64,000 nucleotides of DNA from an uncultured Peptococcaceae bacterium (GCA_949743265.1 CATJSX010000152.1:1-64000); one strand, 5' to 3'; positions 8,275-17,702 are shown, counted from the stretch's first letter. Translations and numbers: made by a program. Notes: generated by a model from the letters alone, not told the origin.

Positions 8275-8634
8275 TTAAACCTCTAACAAATCAGAAATAG
8301 GTATTTGTGGACTATCACCCCATAATTTTTCCAAATTATAATACTCTCTTTCTTCTGGCTTGAATATTTGCACCACTACTGCGCCATAATCCAACAAAAT
8401 CCAACTGCCTGTTTGAAAACCTTCGCGGCGCAAAACATGAATATCCATTTGATTTTCAAGCGTTACTTCGATAAAATCGGCAATAGCTTTCGTTTGCGGC
8501 GCACTATTACCCGTGCAAATCACAAAATAATCGGCGATACCTGTTTGGGCGTGAATATCCAAAACCGTAATCGCTTGTCCTTTTTTCTCATCAATCGCTT
8601 TTACGATTGTTTTGACTAATTCAATTGGTACCAT
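8275..8634 (-). CDS. rsfS: Ribosomal silencing factor RsfS
   Basis: The protein is 119 residues, typical for RsfS/DUF143, which binds ribosomal protein uL14 and blocks subunit joining in starvation. Recognisable segments are KGQAITVLDIHAQTGIADYFVI, the CTGNSAPQTKAIAD helix and GSWILLDYGAVVVQIF. The ATG at 8634 has GAGGAAATC upstream. It lies downstream of nadD and yqeK as in most Firmicutes. Confidence 0.95.
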   Translation of the reverse strand: MVPIELVKTIVKAIDEKKGQAITVLDIHAQTGIADYFVICTGNSAPQTKAIADFIEVTLENQMDIHVLRREGFQTGSWILLDYGAVVVQIFKPEEREYYNLEKLWGDSPQIPISDLLEV

Positions 8635-8707
8635 ACGATTTCCTCCTCATTTTATACATCAGATTCTATTTTTGGCTCTTGTTACTGTCATTTCAAATCC
8701 ATTGATA

Positions 8708-9292
8708 CTAATTGCAATGTTTGATATTCAATTGTTCGATCAATCGATTTCTAGTGGCAATACTTAAAGGATGAACATACGCAGCAGAATGGATTAAGTG
8801 CATCAGCGTGTGATCTAATCCGCTCAGCATGCCATATTCCAAACTGCGATAAGCGACTTTTCGCATTTTTTCCACGCCTTTAAAATCTCGTCCCGGCTCA
8901 ATATAATCGGCGATATAAATAATTTTCGCCAAATCATTCATATCTGGATGCCCTGTAGTGTGATAGCGAATAGCCGCCAATATATCAGGATCGTCAACGA
9001 TACCCTCTCTCTCCAATAAAAACGCACCTACTGCACCATGTAATATTTGCGGCATAATTACATCCAAATCATCAGTCATTAACTCGTTTTCTATAGCCAA
9101 ATCGAGTAACTCTTCGTTGGACATATCTTTAGCATAATCATGCAGCAATCCTGCCGTATGTGCTTTGGTTACATTAACTTTGTACATACCAGCTAATTTG
9201 GCTGCCGTTTGCGCTACGCCGATGGTATGTGTATATCGTTTGGGGGTCAGACGTTTTTTCAACATTTCTTTGTAGCCTTCTGTTAAATCCAT
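8708..9292 (-). CDS. yqeK: YqeK family HD-domain hydrolase (symmetrical Ap4A hydrolase)
   Basis: The protein is 194 residues. YqeK enzymes cleave diadenosine tetraphosphate to two ADP. The HD motif is clear: RYTHTIGVAQTAA, AGLLHDYAKDMS (His-Asp metal ligands) and a later RYHTTGHPDM and IADYIEPGR. The start overlaps the nadD stop (TAATG), implying translational coupling, and the pairing nadD-yqeK-rsfS is conserved in Firmicutes. Confidence 0.93.
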   Translation of the reverse strand: MDLTEGYKEMLKKRLTPKRYTHTIGVAQTAAKLAGMYKVNVTKAHTAGLLHDYAKDMSNEELLDLAIENELMTDDLDVIMPQILHGAVGAFLLEREGIVDDPDILAAIRYHTTGHPDMNDLAKIIYIADYIEPGRDFKGVEKMRKVAYRSLEYGMLSGLDHTLMHLIHSAAYVHPLSIATRNRLIEQLNIKHCN

Positions 9293-9909
9293 TAGTCTCC
9301 TCCTTCATATAAATGATGGGATAAAATAAAGTTTGCTACTGCTTCAGGCACCATGGATTGCCAAAGACCGTGTGTTCTAATCAATGCCCGCAGCTCGGTT
9401 GAAGAAATATCTTCAGCGTCAAATGATAACAACAAAATGCCTTGGCGGCTCTTTTGCGCTGCGTCTTTAATTTTTTCAGGCATTATAAAAGCAAATCCGG
9501 GACGATTGGTTACGACTAACTGCGCCAAATCCAAAATTTCTTGCCAATGATACCATTTATCCAAATTTTTCAGCGCATCAGCACCCGTTAAAAAAAACAA
9601 CTGACATGCGGGACACATTTCTTTAAACGTCTGCAGAGTATCGTAAGTAAAAGATTGTCCTCCCCTTTGACGTTCTAAATCGCTGAGCAAAAAATCTTCC
9701 TCGTCTTTAATCGCCAAAGAGGTCATTTGATAACGCAATGCATAATCCGTCGTTGAGCGCATCATTTTATGCGGCGGCAGAAATGCCGGCATAAAAACAA
9801 TTTTATCCAGATTTAGCCGTTCCTGCGCTGCACGAGCCAAAGACAAATGCCCAAAATGAATGGGATCAAAAGTACCGCCTAGTATTCCTATTCGCAAATC
9901 CTTCGGCAA
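9292..9909 (-). CDS. nadD: Nicotinate-nucleotide adenylyltransferase
   Basis: The protein is 205 residues and makes deamido-NAD from nicotinate mononucleotide and ATP. It has the nucleotidyltransferase signature GGTFDPIHFGHL near the N-terminus, FMPAFLPPHK and the C-terminal SSTELRALI (ISSTxxR-type) motif. The first codon lies 9 bases downstream of the proA stop. Confidence 0.96.
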   Translation of the reverse strand: MPKDLRIGILGGTFDPIHFGHLSLARAAQERLNLDKIVFMPAFLPPHKMMRSTTDYALRYQMTSLAIKDEEDFLLSDLERQRGGQSFTYDTLQTFKEMCPACQLFFLTGADALKNLDKWYHWQEILDLAQLVVTNRPGFAFIMPEKIKDAAQKSRQGILLLSFDAEDISSTELRALIRTHGLWQSMVPEAVANFILSHHLYEGGD

Positions 9910-9918
9910 AATCTTTCC

Positions 9919-11169
9919 CTACTTTCTGACTTGACCTTGACCCAAGATAATATATTTATAACTGGTTAATTCTTTTAACCCCATCGGTCCTCTTGCATGC
10001 AATTTCTGTGTGCTAATGCCAATTTCAGCGCCAAAACCGAATTGGAAACCATCGCTAAAGCGGCTAGATGCATTAACATACACACAAGCGGCATCGACAG
10101 CTCGCAAAAATAACTGAGCGTGCTGATAATCATTGGTTACGATGACTTCCGAATGTTTAGTACCATAACGATTGATATGAGCAACAGCTTCGGATAAGTC
10201 ACTAACTATTTTCACGGATAAAATTAAATCATGAAATTCAGTGGCAAAATCTTCTTCCGTTGCCAAAACAGCCGATGACATATAAGTTTTACTTTTTTCA
10301 TCACAGCGTAATTCTACGCCTAGCGACGATAAAGTTTCACCAACTTTGTTCAAAAACGAGTCGGCAATTTTTTCATGAACCAATAAACTTTCGGTAGCAT
10401 TGCAGACGCCTGGACGCTGCGTTTTACCGTTAATTAAAATAGCTAACGCCATAGATAAATCAGCGCTTTCATCAACAAAAATATGACAGTTGCCAATACC
10501 GGTTTCAATAACTGGCACCGTTGCATTCTCTACAACTGTACGAATCAACCCAGCGCCACCGCGCGGAATCAGTACATCCAAATAACGATTTAATCGCATC
10601 ATTTCATTGGCACATTGACGACTGGTATCTTCTATCAAAGCAATAGCACCTCGTGGAATCCCTTTTTCTTCGGCGGCGGCAGCTAAAATCTTACTCAAGA
10701 TTTTATTAGAATGAATTGCATCAGAACCGCCCCGCAAAAGCACTGCATTGCCGGATTTTAAGCAAAGACCTGCAGCGTCAACCGTTACATTAGGACGAGC
10801 TTCGTAAATCATGCCAATGACGCCCAAAGGCACCCGCATCTTGCCAATTTGCAAATTATCCTCATTCAGCCACATTTCGTCGACATGACCGACAGGATCT
10901 TCCAAAGCTGCTACTTGCCGCAAACCCTCTGCCATTTCTTGCAAGCGTTTTTCATTTAATAACAAACGATCCAAAAAAGACTGTGCCATTCCCTTTTCCT
11001 TAGCTTGCGCCATATCCTGCGCATTAGCAGCCAAAATTTCTGCTTGATGCGCTAACAATTTTTCTGACATATACCATAACGCGTCGTTTTTCTGCTGCGT
11101 TGTCAGCAATCCCAAATAATAACTGGCTTCTTTCGCCAGCCGTCCTTTTAATTCCAATTCTTCATGCAT
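9919..11169 (-). CDS. proA: Gamma-glutamyl phosphate reductase
   Basis: The protein is 416 residues, the standard length, and performs the second step of proline synthesis: NADPH-dependent reduction of glutamyl-5-phosphate to the semialdehyde. The catalytic cysteine is in KTQRPGVCNATESLLVH, and the GVIGMIYEARPNVTVDAAGLCLKSGNAV and FGFGAEIGISTQKLHARGPMGL segments are diagnostic (each cited as part of a longer motif). It follows proB by 45 bases. Confidence 0.97.
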   Translation of the reverse strand: MHEELELKGRLAKEASYYLGLLTTQQKNDALWYMSEKLLAHQAEILAANAQDMAQAKEKGMAQSFLDRLLLNEKRLQEMAEGLRQVAALEDPVGHVDEMWLNEDNLQIGKMRVPLGVIGMIYEARPNVTVDAAGLCLKSGNAVLLRGGSDAIHSNKILSKILAAAAEEKGIPRGAIALIEDTSRQCANEMMRLNRYLDVLIPRGGAGLIRTVVENATVPVIETGIGNCHIFVDESADLSMALAILINGKTQRPGVCNATESLLVHEKIADSFLNKVGETLSSLGVELRCDEKSKTYMSSAVLATEEDFATEFHDLILSVKIVSDLSEAVAHINRYGTKHSEVIVTNDYQHAQLFLRAVDAACVYVNASSRFSDGFQFGFGAEIGISTQKLHARGPMGLKELTSYKYIILGQGQVRK

Positions 11170-11214
11170 ACTTCCGCCTCCCTTTAAAAGCTGTTTTTAT
11201 TGTTCCGCAGCTAA

Positions 11215-12351
11215 TTACAATCGCAATGATAAATTATCTCGGTGAACGACTTCATCATAAGCCTTATAACCTAAAATCTTGCTAATATCTTTACTCTTAG
11301 CACCCATAATTTTTTCCAATTCCTGCTGAGCATAATTCGTCACACCGCGAGCAAATTCTCGCCGATGTTCGTCGACAATACTGACCACGCCGCCAGCGGA
11401 AAAATCACCGTCAGCTTCAATGATACCGCTGGGCAACAGACTTTTGCCTTTTTCTATTAACGCCTTTTTAGCGCCGTCATCGACCATGATGGTTCCGCTA
11501 ACGCTGGAGCCGAAAGCAATCCACGATTTACGCAAATGAGGTTTTAACTCTCTAGCCAAAAATAAGGTTCCCAATTCTTCACCGTCGCTTAACCGTCGAA
11601 GCACATTAGACTCGCTACCATCAGCAATAATCATTGGAATGCCACCGTTATTAACAATTTTTGCTGCGGAAATTTTTGTCTGCATCCCACCAGAACCTAA
11701 TTTACTGCCTGCTGCTCCGGCTGCATTCTCTACGGTTTCGTCTACTGCGTCAATGATAGACAAAAAGCAAGCGTTTTTGTCTTTACGAGGATCAGCCGTA
11801 TACAAACCACTGATATCAGATAATAAAATCAGCAAATCAGCATCAATCAACACTGCAACTAAGGCAGCCAACGTATCATTATCGCCGAATTTGATTTCGT
11901 CAACCGCTATCGTATCGTTTTCATTGACAATAGGAATCGTACTCATTTTTAAAAGTTCCAAAAGCGTATTACGTCCATTTAAAAATCGTTGCCTATGCGT
12001 CATATCGTCTTTGGTCAACAAAAGCTGTGCGATCGTTTGCCCGTATTCTGCAAAAAATTTCTCATATAATTGCATCAAAATACCTTGTCCAATAGCAGCA
12101 GCGGCTTGCTTTTGCGGAATCGTTTTGGGACGCTCCGTTAAATTTAATTTACCCATACCAGCAGCGATAGCGCCAGAAGAAACCAAAACGATCTCTTTTC
12201 CCCTATTATTCAAATCACTAATTTCTCTGACCAGCGATTCCATGCGAGACAAATTCAATTTACCGTTTTTATGACTTAGTGTACTGCTGCCAACTTTAAT
12301 AACGATTCTTGAGGCATTTTTAATCAGATTCGTGTAAGCCGCTCTTTCCAA
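11215..12351 (-). CDS. proB: Glutamate 5-kinase (with PUA domain)
   Basis: The protein is 378 residues with an N-terminal amino-acid kinase domain (IVIKVGSSTLS, VSSGAIAAGM, an ENDTIAVDE segment and the GTGGMxTK-like SGGMQTKISAA) and a C-terminal PUA domain. It phosphorylates glutamate in the first and normally proline-inhibited step of proline synthesis. The start codon is TTG at 12351, with GAGG about 10 bases upstream. Confidence 0.97.
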   Translation of the reverse strand: MERAAYTNLIKNASRIVIKVGSSTLSHKNGKLNLSRMESLVREISDLNNRGKEIVLVSSGAIAAGMGKLNLTERPKTIPQKQAAAAIGQGILMQLYEKFFAEYGQTIAQLLLTKDDMTHRQRFLNGRNTLLELLKMSTIPIVNENDTIAVDEIKFGDNDTLAALVAVLIDADLLILLSDISGLYTADPRKDKNACFLSIIDAVDETVENAAGAAGSKLGSGGMQTKISAAKIVNNGGIPMIIADGSESNVLRRLSDGEELGTLFLARELKPHLRKSWIAFGSSVSGTIMVDDGAKKALIEKGKSLLPSGIIEADGDFSAGGVVSIVDEHRREFARGVTNYAQQELEKIMGAKSKDISKILGYKAYDEVVHRDNLSLRL

Positions 12352-12372
12352 ATTTTTTCCTCTTTCCTTATT

Positions 12373-12666
12373 TTATTTCGGTAAAATAATCGCAGATTTA
12401 TCTTGGTTAGGCTGATACAAAAGTACGTTGCGCCCAATAATCTGTACCAACTGCGCGCCGGTAGCATTGGCAAGTTCTTCAGCCACTTCAGAAACATCAG
12501 TAAGACAATTTTTCAACACTTTAATTTTAACTAATTCTCGAGCAACCAAAGCTTCTTTCAAAGAAAATAATACGCGGTCATTAACGCCGCTTTTACCCAC
12601 TTGGACCACCGCTGTCATCGTACTGGCAAGTCCCTTTAAATATCGCTTTTGTTTACCGTTTAACAA
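12373..12666 (-). CDS. yhbY: YhbY-type CRS1/YhbY (CRM) RNA-binding protein
   Basis: The protein is 97 residues, the usual length of stand-alone CRM-domain proteins associated with the large ribosomal subunit. It shows LNGKQKRYLKGLA, VQVGKSGV and the GxxG-like IIGRNVLLYQ segment. The start is TTG at 12666 with GGGAGGA 7 bases upstream. In many Firmicutes obg precedes yhbY; here yhbY is the first gene of the run. Confidence 0.93.
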   Translation of the reverse strand: MLNGKQKRYLKGLASTMTAVVQVGKSGVNDRVLFSLKEALVARELVKIKVLKNCLTDVSEVAEELANATGAQLVQIIGRNVLLYQPNQDKSAIILPK

Positions 12667-12843
12667 ATGAAATCCTCCCCAAATATTTTTATTAGTGATT
12701 CAATGATATTTTATTGTACCATCAGCCGACAAAAAAAACTAGTATTTGGCGCTAAAACTTTACAAAATAAACGCCACCATTCCCCCAAAAATTCTTTTTG
12801 CGCAGATACTCACAAAAAATATCGTCAAAATGAGAATTAACAC
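12667..12843. other. Divergent intergenic region between yhbY and the glycosidase gene
   Basis: With 12873-13059 this makes a gap of about 390 bases. The left part should hold the minus-strand yhbY promoter; a TACAAT box is visible on that strand near 12715 but without a convincing -35. An open frame at 12746-12946 has no ribosome-binding site. Confidence 0.45.
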
Positions 12844-12872
12844 TGGAAATCTTCGCCGAAAAAGTGTATACT
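12844..12872 (+). promoter_or_regulatory. Candidate promoter of the glycosidase gene
   Basis: TGGAAA (12844-12849), 17 bases, then TATACT (12867-12872) preceded by TG. The -35 match is poor. It implies a leader of about 180 bases. Confidence 0.35.
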
Positions 12873-12939
12873 ATAAAGAAAATCGTTACTTTTTTGTTAC
12901 TTTTAAATTAGTTGAAGCGGTCTTTAAAAAAACTACACG

Positions 12940-13013
12940 CAAGTAAATAAAAAAACATGATTTTTGGCAAAAAGCGTTTTTTCACTTACTTGATGATACC
13001 CAGCAAATATCAT
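12940..13013 (+). promoter_or_regulatory. Two inverted repeats in the glycosidase leader
   Basis: CAAGTAA (12940-12946) pairs with TTACTTG (12986-12992), and directly adjacent ATGATA (12993-12998) pairs with TATCAT (13008-13013). They lie between the candidate promoter and the ribosome-binding site and may form an RNA structure. No known riboswitch consensus is matched. Confidence 0.3.
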
Positions 13014-13059
13014 AGATTCGATCGCACACACCAAAAATAAATTTTTAAGAAAGGATTTG

Positions 13060-14193
13060 ATGATCTTGCCTTCTTCTTTACAGAAGAAAGTTACTTCTCT
13101 GACGCTCATCGGACTTATGATTTTTGCTGCGCCTGCCGCTGCTCTGCCCATAGAGGAAACGCCTATATTTTCCAATCTGTTAACCGCTCGCGGTGATGGC
13201 GGCAGCTTGCAAATTATTGGTCAAAAAACAAAAATAACTTTGGAGAACAAAGACTATGTCGTCAATTATGTCGTTATTCCCAAAAATGCCAGTTTAGAGG
13301 CTGATGTTGTTATCGCACAAAACGGCATCGGCTCAACAGAAGAATTATCCTCTTTAGCTATGCAGGGAGAAGCGCTGACGGCTGTCAACGGCAGTTTTTT
13401 TCAGTCTTTTGACGTCAAAAAACCAATGGATCCATACGGCATTTTAATCAAAAACGGTCGTTTAATTCACAAAAACGAAATGGGCAGCGCTATCGGTTTT
13501 ACTGATACGGGCGAATTAAAAATTGGCATAATCAATCCAGTAGTCACTGCTACTATTGGCAATCGAAATGTTAATATCGATTTATTCAATCACACTCCAA
13601 CCGCTGACGGCAGCAGTGTGGCATTGTTTAATAAACATCGTGGAGAAAGTATCAATTTCTCTTACGGATGCAATATTTTAATCTCTAGTGGTGAAGTCAC
13701 ACAAATCGTTTCTGGACGCAACGTTCCGATTCCTACTAACGGTTATGTGATCAATTTAACCGGAGACGCCATTAAAACATACGGCGATTATTTCAAGAAA
13801 GGTACAAAAGTCACTTTTAAAGTTTCTTATCAAGATGAAAACGGGGACAAACTCAACTGGTCTAATGTTGAAACGGCTATTGGCGCTGGACCCATACTGA
13901 TACAAAATGGTGTTGTCAGCATTGATTTGGCAAAAGAAAATTTTTCTGACGAAAAATCCACTCAAATGACTATTGCCCGCAGTGCAGTAGGTTTAACTTC
14001 TGCTGGCGATGTAATTCTGGTTTCCGGCGTTAACTGCACTACTGAGCAGCTAGCAGAAATTATGCTGAAACTAGATGTTGTTAGAGCTATCAGCATGAAT
14101 GGCGGCGCTTTTAGCGGTTTATATGTCAACGGTCAATATGTCGTAAAACCTTCACGCAATATGAGCAACGCTTTAGTTTTCAAAATCAGCTAG
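13060..14193 (+). CDS. Secreted phosphodiester glycosidase (NAGPA-domain) protein
   Basis: The protein is 377 residues. An N-terminal signal peptide (basic start, hydrophobic SLTLIGLMIFAA, small-residue cleavage region APAAALP) precedes a phosphodiester glycosidase/NAGPA domain from about residue 60 to the end. Diagnostic segments are ALTAVNGSFF, DPYGILIKNGRLI and the C-terminal MNGGAFSGLYVNG, which replaces the usual DGGGS. The family removes sugar phosphodiester caps and, in bacteria, probably acts on exopolysaccharide or wall glycans. AAAGGA precedes the ATG. It is flanked by its own terminator. Confidence 0.82.
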   Translation: MILPSSLQKKVTSLTLIGLMIFAAPAAALPIEETPIFSNLLTARGDGGSLQIIGQKTKITLENKDYVVNYVVIPKNASLEADVVIAQNGIGSTEELSSLAMQGEALTAVNGSFFQSFDVKKPMDPYGILIKNGRLIHKNEMGSAIGFTDTGELKIGIINPVVTATIGNRNVNIDLFNHTPTADGSSVALFNKHRGESINFSYGCNILISSGEVTQIVSGRNVPIPTNGYVINLTGDAIKTYGDYFKKGTKVTFKVSYQDENGDKLNWSNVETAIGAGPILIQNGVVSIDLAKENFSDEKSTQMTIARSAVGLTSAGDVILVSGVNCTTEQLAEIMLKLDVVRAISMNGGAFSGLYVNGQYVVKPSRNMSNALVFKIS

Positions 14194-14220
14194 AACAACT
14201 CGCTTGTTTGGAAACACAAA

Positions 14221-14267
14221 AATACCCAAAACTTAAACGTTAAAATGTTCAAGTCTTGGGTATTTTT
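14221..14267. terminator. Bidirectional terminator between glycosidase and FemAB genes
   Basis: AATACCCAA-ACTT-AAC (14221 onward) pairs with GTT-AAGT-TTGGGTATT (14247-14264), followed by TTTTTATTTTC on the plus strand and by T-rich sequence on the minus strand. Confidence 0.8.
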
Positions 14268-14302
14268 ATTTTCATTTCTTTTTACAAGATTGGGCAAAAC
14301 GC

Positions 14303-15385
14303 CTATGATTGGCGTCGTTTCTTTTTGAAAGCCATCATTTTGCGCGTCAGTTTCTGATAAATCGGTTCAGCGGTATTCCAAAACCAATTCCAAAAGGGCA
14401 AATAAATTAAATCATATTCACCGACAAATTGCGTATACTCGCCATTAAAACCTCGTTTGAATTTAATCAAACCATACAATGGATGATCTTCACCAACATC
14501 GCCGGGTACGCCGCGAAAATCGTATAGTGTGCAGCCGTTATTTTTGGCCCATTGAATCATTGTCCACTGAATCAGATAATTAGGCATAACGTTGCGATGA
14601 GAATTACTAGAAGCCCCATACAAATACCACGCTTTTTCACCAAAGATCAGCGCCAAAGTACCAGCAATATATTGCCCTTCGTATTCAGCCATAAAAATTT
14701 TTGCCAATCCTTTTTCGACCAAATAGGTCCACATATCCTCAAAGTAACTGTAATTACGTACCAAAAATTTATCCCGCTCACAAGTTTCCTTCAAAATTCG
14801 ATAGAACTCCGGCAAATCTTCTTTCGTTCCTTCTTTGATGGTGACGCCTTTGCGTGCAGCTAAACGAATATTGTAGCGAGTCTTGCTGTGCATGTTAGCC
14901 AAAAGAGTTTCTTCATCGGGAGTAATATCCAAGCGAAAAACATATTTCGGCTGGACACCTTCAAAACCCTCGCCGGTTTCAGCGCTCTTAAATCCCCTTT
15001 GCACCAGCATACGCCGAAAATTTTCATTGTCGGCTTTAACATCGGGATCTATTTTTAAAAAAATCGCTTGGTGAATCTTTGCTTGTTTACGAATCTCCGC
15101 TAAAAGAAAATCAAAAATTTCTTCATTAGCAATATCCCAAACAGGTCCGCGAGTAGCGTAAAAAATACTTTTACCAATCAAGGGAATGCGGCGCTTTAAA
15201 ATAGACACTGCCGCTACCGGATCGCCATCGTCTTCAATCATCAAACGAATAGCTTCCCAACCGGTACGTGCTTTAACTTCTCCCCATTCAAAAGTTTGCA
15301 GCACGTGACCTTTGGGCACACGTCTAAGATAATCATCGAAATATTGGCGGTCATTGTCTGTGATTATTCTTGCTTTCATTACCAT
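14303..15385 (-). CDS. FemAB/FemX-type peptidyltransferase (lipid II interpeptide bridge family)
   Basis: The protein is 360 residues with the double GNAT-like fold of the FemABX family, which transfers amino acids from aminoacyl-tRNA to lipid II peptide side chains. Visible family segments are HVLQTFEWGEVKARTGWEA, a KIDPD strand, LHSKTRYNIRLAARKGV-type residues (here NMHSKTRYNIRLAARKG) and the C-terminal LYDFRGVPG followed by FKRGFNGE. The start at 15385 has AGGAGG 7 bases upstream. It lies 24 bases downstream of argS in the same direction. The amino acid added cannot be told. Confidence 0.88.
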   Translation of the reverse strand: MVMKARIITDNDRQYFDDYLRRVPKGHVLQTFEWGEVKARTGWEAIRLMIEDDGDPVAAVSILKRRIPLIGKSIFYATRGPVWDIANEEIFDFLLAEIRKQAKIHQAIFLKIDPDVKADNENFRRMLVQRGFKSAETGEGFEGVQPKYVFRLDITPDEETLLANMHSKTRYNIRLAARKGVTIKEGTKEDLPEFYRILKETCERDKFLVRNYSYFEDMWTYLVEKGLAKIFMAEYEGQYIAGTLALIFGEKAWYLYGASSNSHRNVMPNYLIQWTMIQWAKNNGCTLYDFRGVPGDVGEDHPLYGLIKFKRGFNGEYTQFVGEYDLIYLPFWNWFWNTAEPIYQKLTRKMMAFKKKRRQS

Positions 15386-15408
15386 TGTGGATCCTCCTTG
15401 AAGAAAGT

Positions 15409-17082
15409 CTACATTCTTTCCGGCGCACTGACGCCCAAAAGACCCAGTACGTTTCTAAGGGCAATACGAGCCGCATTGACCAAAACTAAACGAGCATTTT
15501 GCAAAGCACCATCATCAGTCAGTACCTTGCAACTATTATAAAAGCTATGAAATAGCGTTGCCAAATCGGTAGCATAGCGCGCTAAACGATAAGGCGCCAA
15601 ATCACAGGCAGCCGAAGCAACTTCTTCTGGCAAATCAGCAATTTTGCGGATAAGCTCCCATTCTTGCTCCGTTTTAAGCAGCGTCAGATCGCAGTCAATA
15701 GCTTTCGGCACTGTTTTTCCAGAAGCGCTTAAAATGCTGCAAATGCGCGCATGGGCATACTGCACATAATAAACAGGATTTTCATTAGACTGTTCCTTGG
15801 CCAAATCAAGATCAAAGTCCAAATGACTGTCAGGATTACGCATAACAAAGAAATAACGGGCGGCATCTTTGCCTACGTCATCAATCAATTCTTCCAGCGT
15901 TACAAATTGACCTGTACGCTTGCTCATACGCACTACTTCGCCGCTTTGGTATAACCGCACCAACTGCATCAACATAATAGTCAATTTGCTTTCATCATAG
16001 CCTAATGCTTTCATAGCGCCTTTCATGCGGGCAACATGACCATGATGATCGGCTCCCCAAATATTAACGACTCGCTGAAAGCCACGATCAAACTTGTTTT
16101 TATGGTACGCAATATCGGCAGCAAAATACGTGGGTATTCCATTAGAACGCACCAAAACTTCGTCCTTTTCATCGCCAAATTCTGTAGTCTTTAGCCATTT
16201 AGCACCATCTTTTTCATAAACTAAACCTTTTTCGGTCAAAATATGAACAACTTCATCAATAGCGCCGCTTTCATGCAATGTCAGTTCACTGAACCATACA
16301 TCGTACTCAACACCAAAATTTGACAGCCCTTTTTTAATGCCGGCTAATTTTTCTGCCAAAGCTGTCGCCGTCATTTTTTCTAATCGTTCCTCTTGCGATA
16401 GTTTGGCATACTCATCGCCAACTTGAGCAATGATTCCTTTAGCCGTATCGATAATATCTGCGCCAAAATAACCGTCTTCGGGAAAAGGATAATCTTTTTG
16501 CCCCAGCTCCTGAAAATAACGCGCTTCTAACGATTTACCCAGTTTTATAATTTGATTGCCAGCGTCATTGATATAATATTCTTTGCTGACATCATAGCCA
16601 GCCATACGCATAACATTGGCTAATGAATCACCCAAAGCACCGCCTCTAGCATTGCCCATATGCAGCAAACCAGTAGGATTAGCGCTGACAAATTCAATCT
16701 GTACTTTTTCACCTGCGCCGACGTCAGAAGAACCAAAGGTTTCATCTTGCGTTTCCGCCTGGATTAAAATATTATAAAGCCATGATTTTTTTAAATAAAA
16801 ATTGATAAAACCCGCTCCAGCAATTTCTACTTTTTCAATATGATTATCAGCTATATTGAATTCATCAACAATACTTTGAGCAATATCTCTTGGTTTCATG
16901 CGTGCCTGTTTGGCCAAAGTCATAGCAATATTGCTGGCAAAATCACCATGATTTTTATCATTGGGTACTTCTACAATAAAAGAAAGGTTTTCAAAATTTA
17001 TTTTTCCTTTCATTTTGGCGGCTTCTGCTGCTAAAACCAGTTGATTATGCAGATCATCCACCATTTGTTTGACTAAATTCAT
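15409..17082 (-). CDS. argS: Arginyl-tRNA synthetase
   Basis: The protein is 557 residues, a typical class Ia ArgRS. The HIGH motif appears as HMGN in GLLHMGNARGG (about residue 130) and the KMSKS loop as MSKR in EVVRMSKRTGQFV. The C-terminal DALR anticodon-binding domain contains AARIALRNVLGLLGVSAPERM. The second of two tandem ATGs (17082) has the better spacing from GGAGG. It is followed closely by the FemAB gene and preceded by the lysO pair. Confidence 0.97.
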   Translation of the reverse strand: MNLVKQMVDDLHNQLVLAAEAAKMKGKINFENLSFIVEVPNDKNHGDFASNIAMTLAKQARMKPRDIAQSIVDEFNIADNHIEKVEIAGAGFINFYLKKSWLYNILIQAETQDETFGSSDVGAGEKVQIEFVSANPTGLLHMGNARGGALGDSLANVMRMAGYDVSKEYYINDAGNQIIKLGKSLEARYFQELGQKDYPFPEDGYFGADIIDTAKGIIAQVGDEYAKLSQEERLEKMTATALAEKLAGIKKGLSNFGVEYDVWFSELTLHESGAIDEVVHILTEKGLVYEKDGAKWLKTTEFGDEKDEVLVRSNGIPTYFAADIAYHKNKFDRGFQRVVNIWGADHHGHVARMKGAMKALGYDESKLTIMLMQLVRLYQSGEVVRMSKRTGQFVTLEELIDDVGKDAARYFFVMRNPDSHLDFDLDLAKEQSNENPVYYVQYAHARICSILSASGKTVPKAIDCDLTLLKTEQEWELIRKIADLPEEVASAACDLAPYRLARYATDLATLFHSFYNSCKVLTDDGALQNARLVLVNAARIALRNVLGLLGVSAPERM

Positions 17083-17097
17083 CATACTCCTCCTTAC

Positions 17098-17700
17098 TTA
17101 TCGCCCTAAACTATACATAATCGGTACTAAAATCGGCACCAAAGCGGTCAGTACCGAGCCACTGATAAACCCTAAAAGAGCCGTTGATTCTCCGCAGCAT
17201 TTGCTGATAACAGGCATGGTCGTATCCATACAAGTAGCACCGCCCGGCGCAATAGCAGTAATTTTTCCTAAGTATTTAGCTATCAAAGGAATCAAAAGCA
17301 TAGCGACAATTTCTCGAAAACAATTTGCTAAAAGAGCAATAGCCCCCAACTGAACATTGCCTAATTCTTTGAGCATCAGCCCCGATAAACTATACCAGCC
17401 AAAACCAGCGCCAACGCTTAACGAATCTTGAAAAGGCATTTGCAAGAAAAATCCGCTTAATAGCGCCCCAAGCAAACTGCCCGCTGCTACTGCCAAAGGA
17501 ATCATAGCTACGCGCCAACCTAATCGTAATAATTTGCGCCAAATGGCTTTATTATTTCCCAAGCCAACGCCGACTACAAACAACAATGCACATAATAATC
17601 CCGTACTTAAATTATCAACCAAAGGCAAGTAATCATTTAACCAACCTAAACGTCCAACCAGTGTTCCTAAACACAACGCACAAACGATTAGCACCATCAT
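17098..17700 (-). CDS. LysO family lysine exporter, C-terminal part
   Basis: The protein is 200 residues with about five to six hydrophobic segments and the LysO/DUF340 hallmark GAGFGWYSLSG, followed by ANCFREI and a GGATCMDTTMP loop. E. coli LysO (YbjE), a lysine and thialysine exporter, is one chain of about 300 residues; here this part and the gene at 17703-17978 together make up that length. Split LysO pairs are known in Firmicutes. The two genes are separated by 2 bases. Confidence 0.85.
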   Translation of the reverse strand: MMVLIVCALCLGTLVGRLGWLNDYLPLVDNLSTGLLCALLFVVGVGLGNNKAIWRKLLRLGWRVAMIPLAVAAGSLLGALLSGFFLQMPFQDSLSVGAGFGWYSLSGLMLKELGNVQLGAIALLANCFREIVAMLLIPLIAKYLGKITAIAPGGATCMDTTMPVISKCCGESTALLGFISGSVLTALVPILVPIMYSLGR

Positions 17701-17702
17701 GA

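Noticed and set aside
12746-12946. Plus-strand open frame of 66 codons before the glycosidase gene
   Set aside because: There is no start signal, and it runs through the candidate promoter and leader of the next gene.
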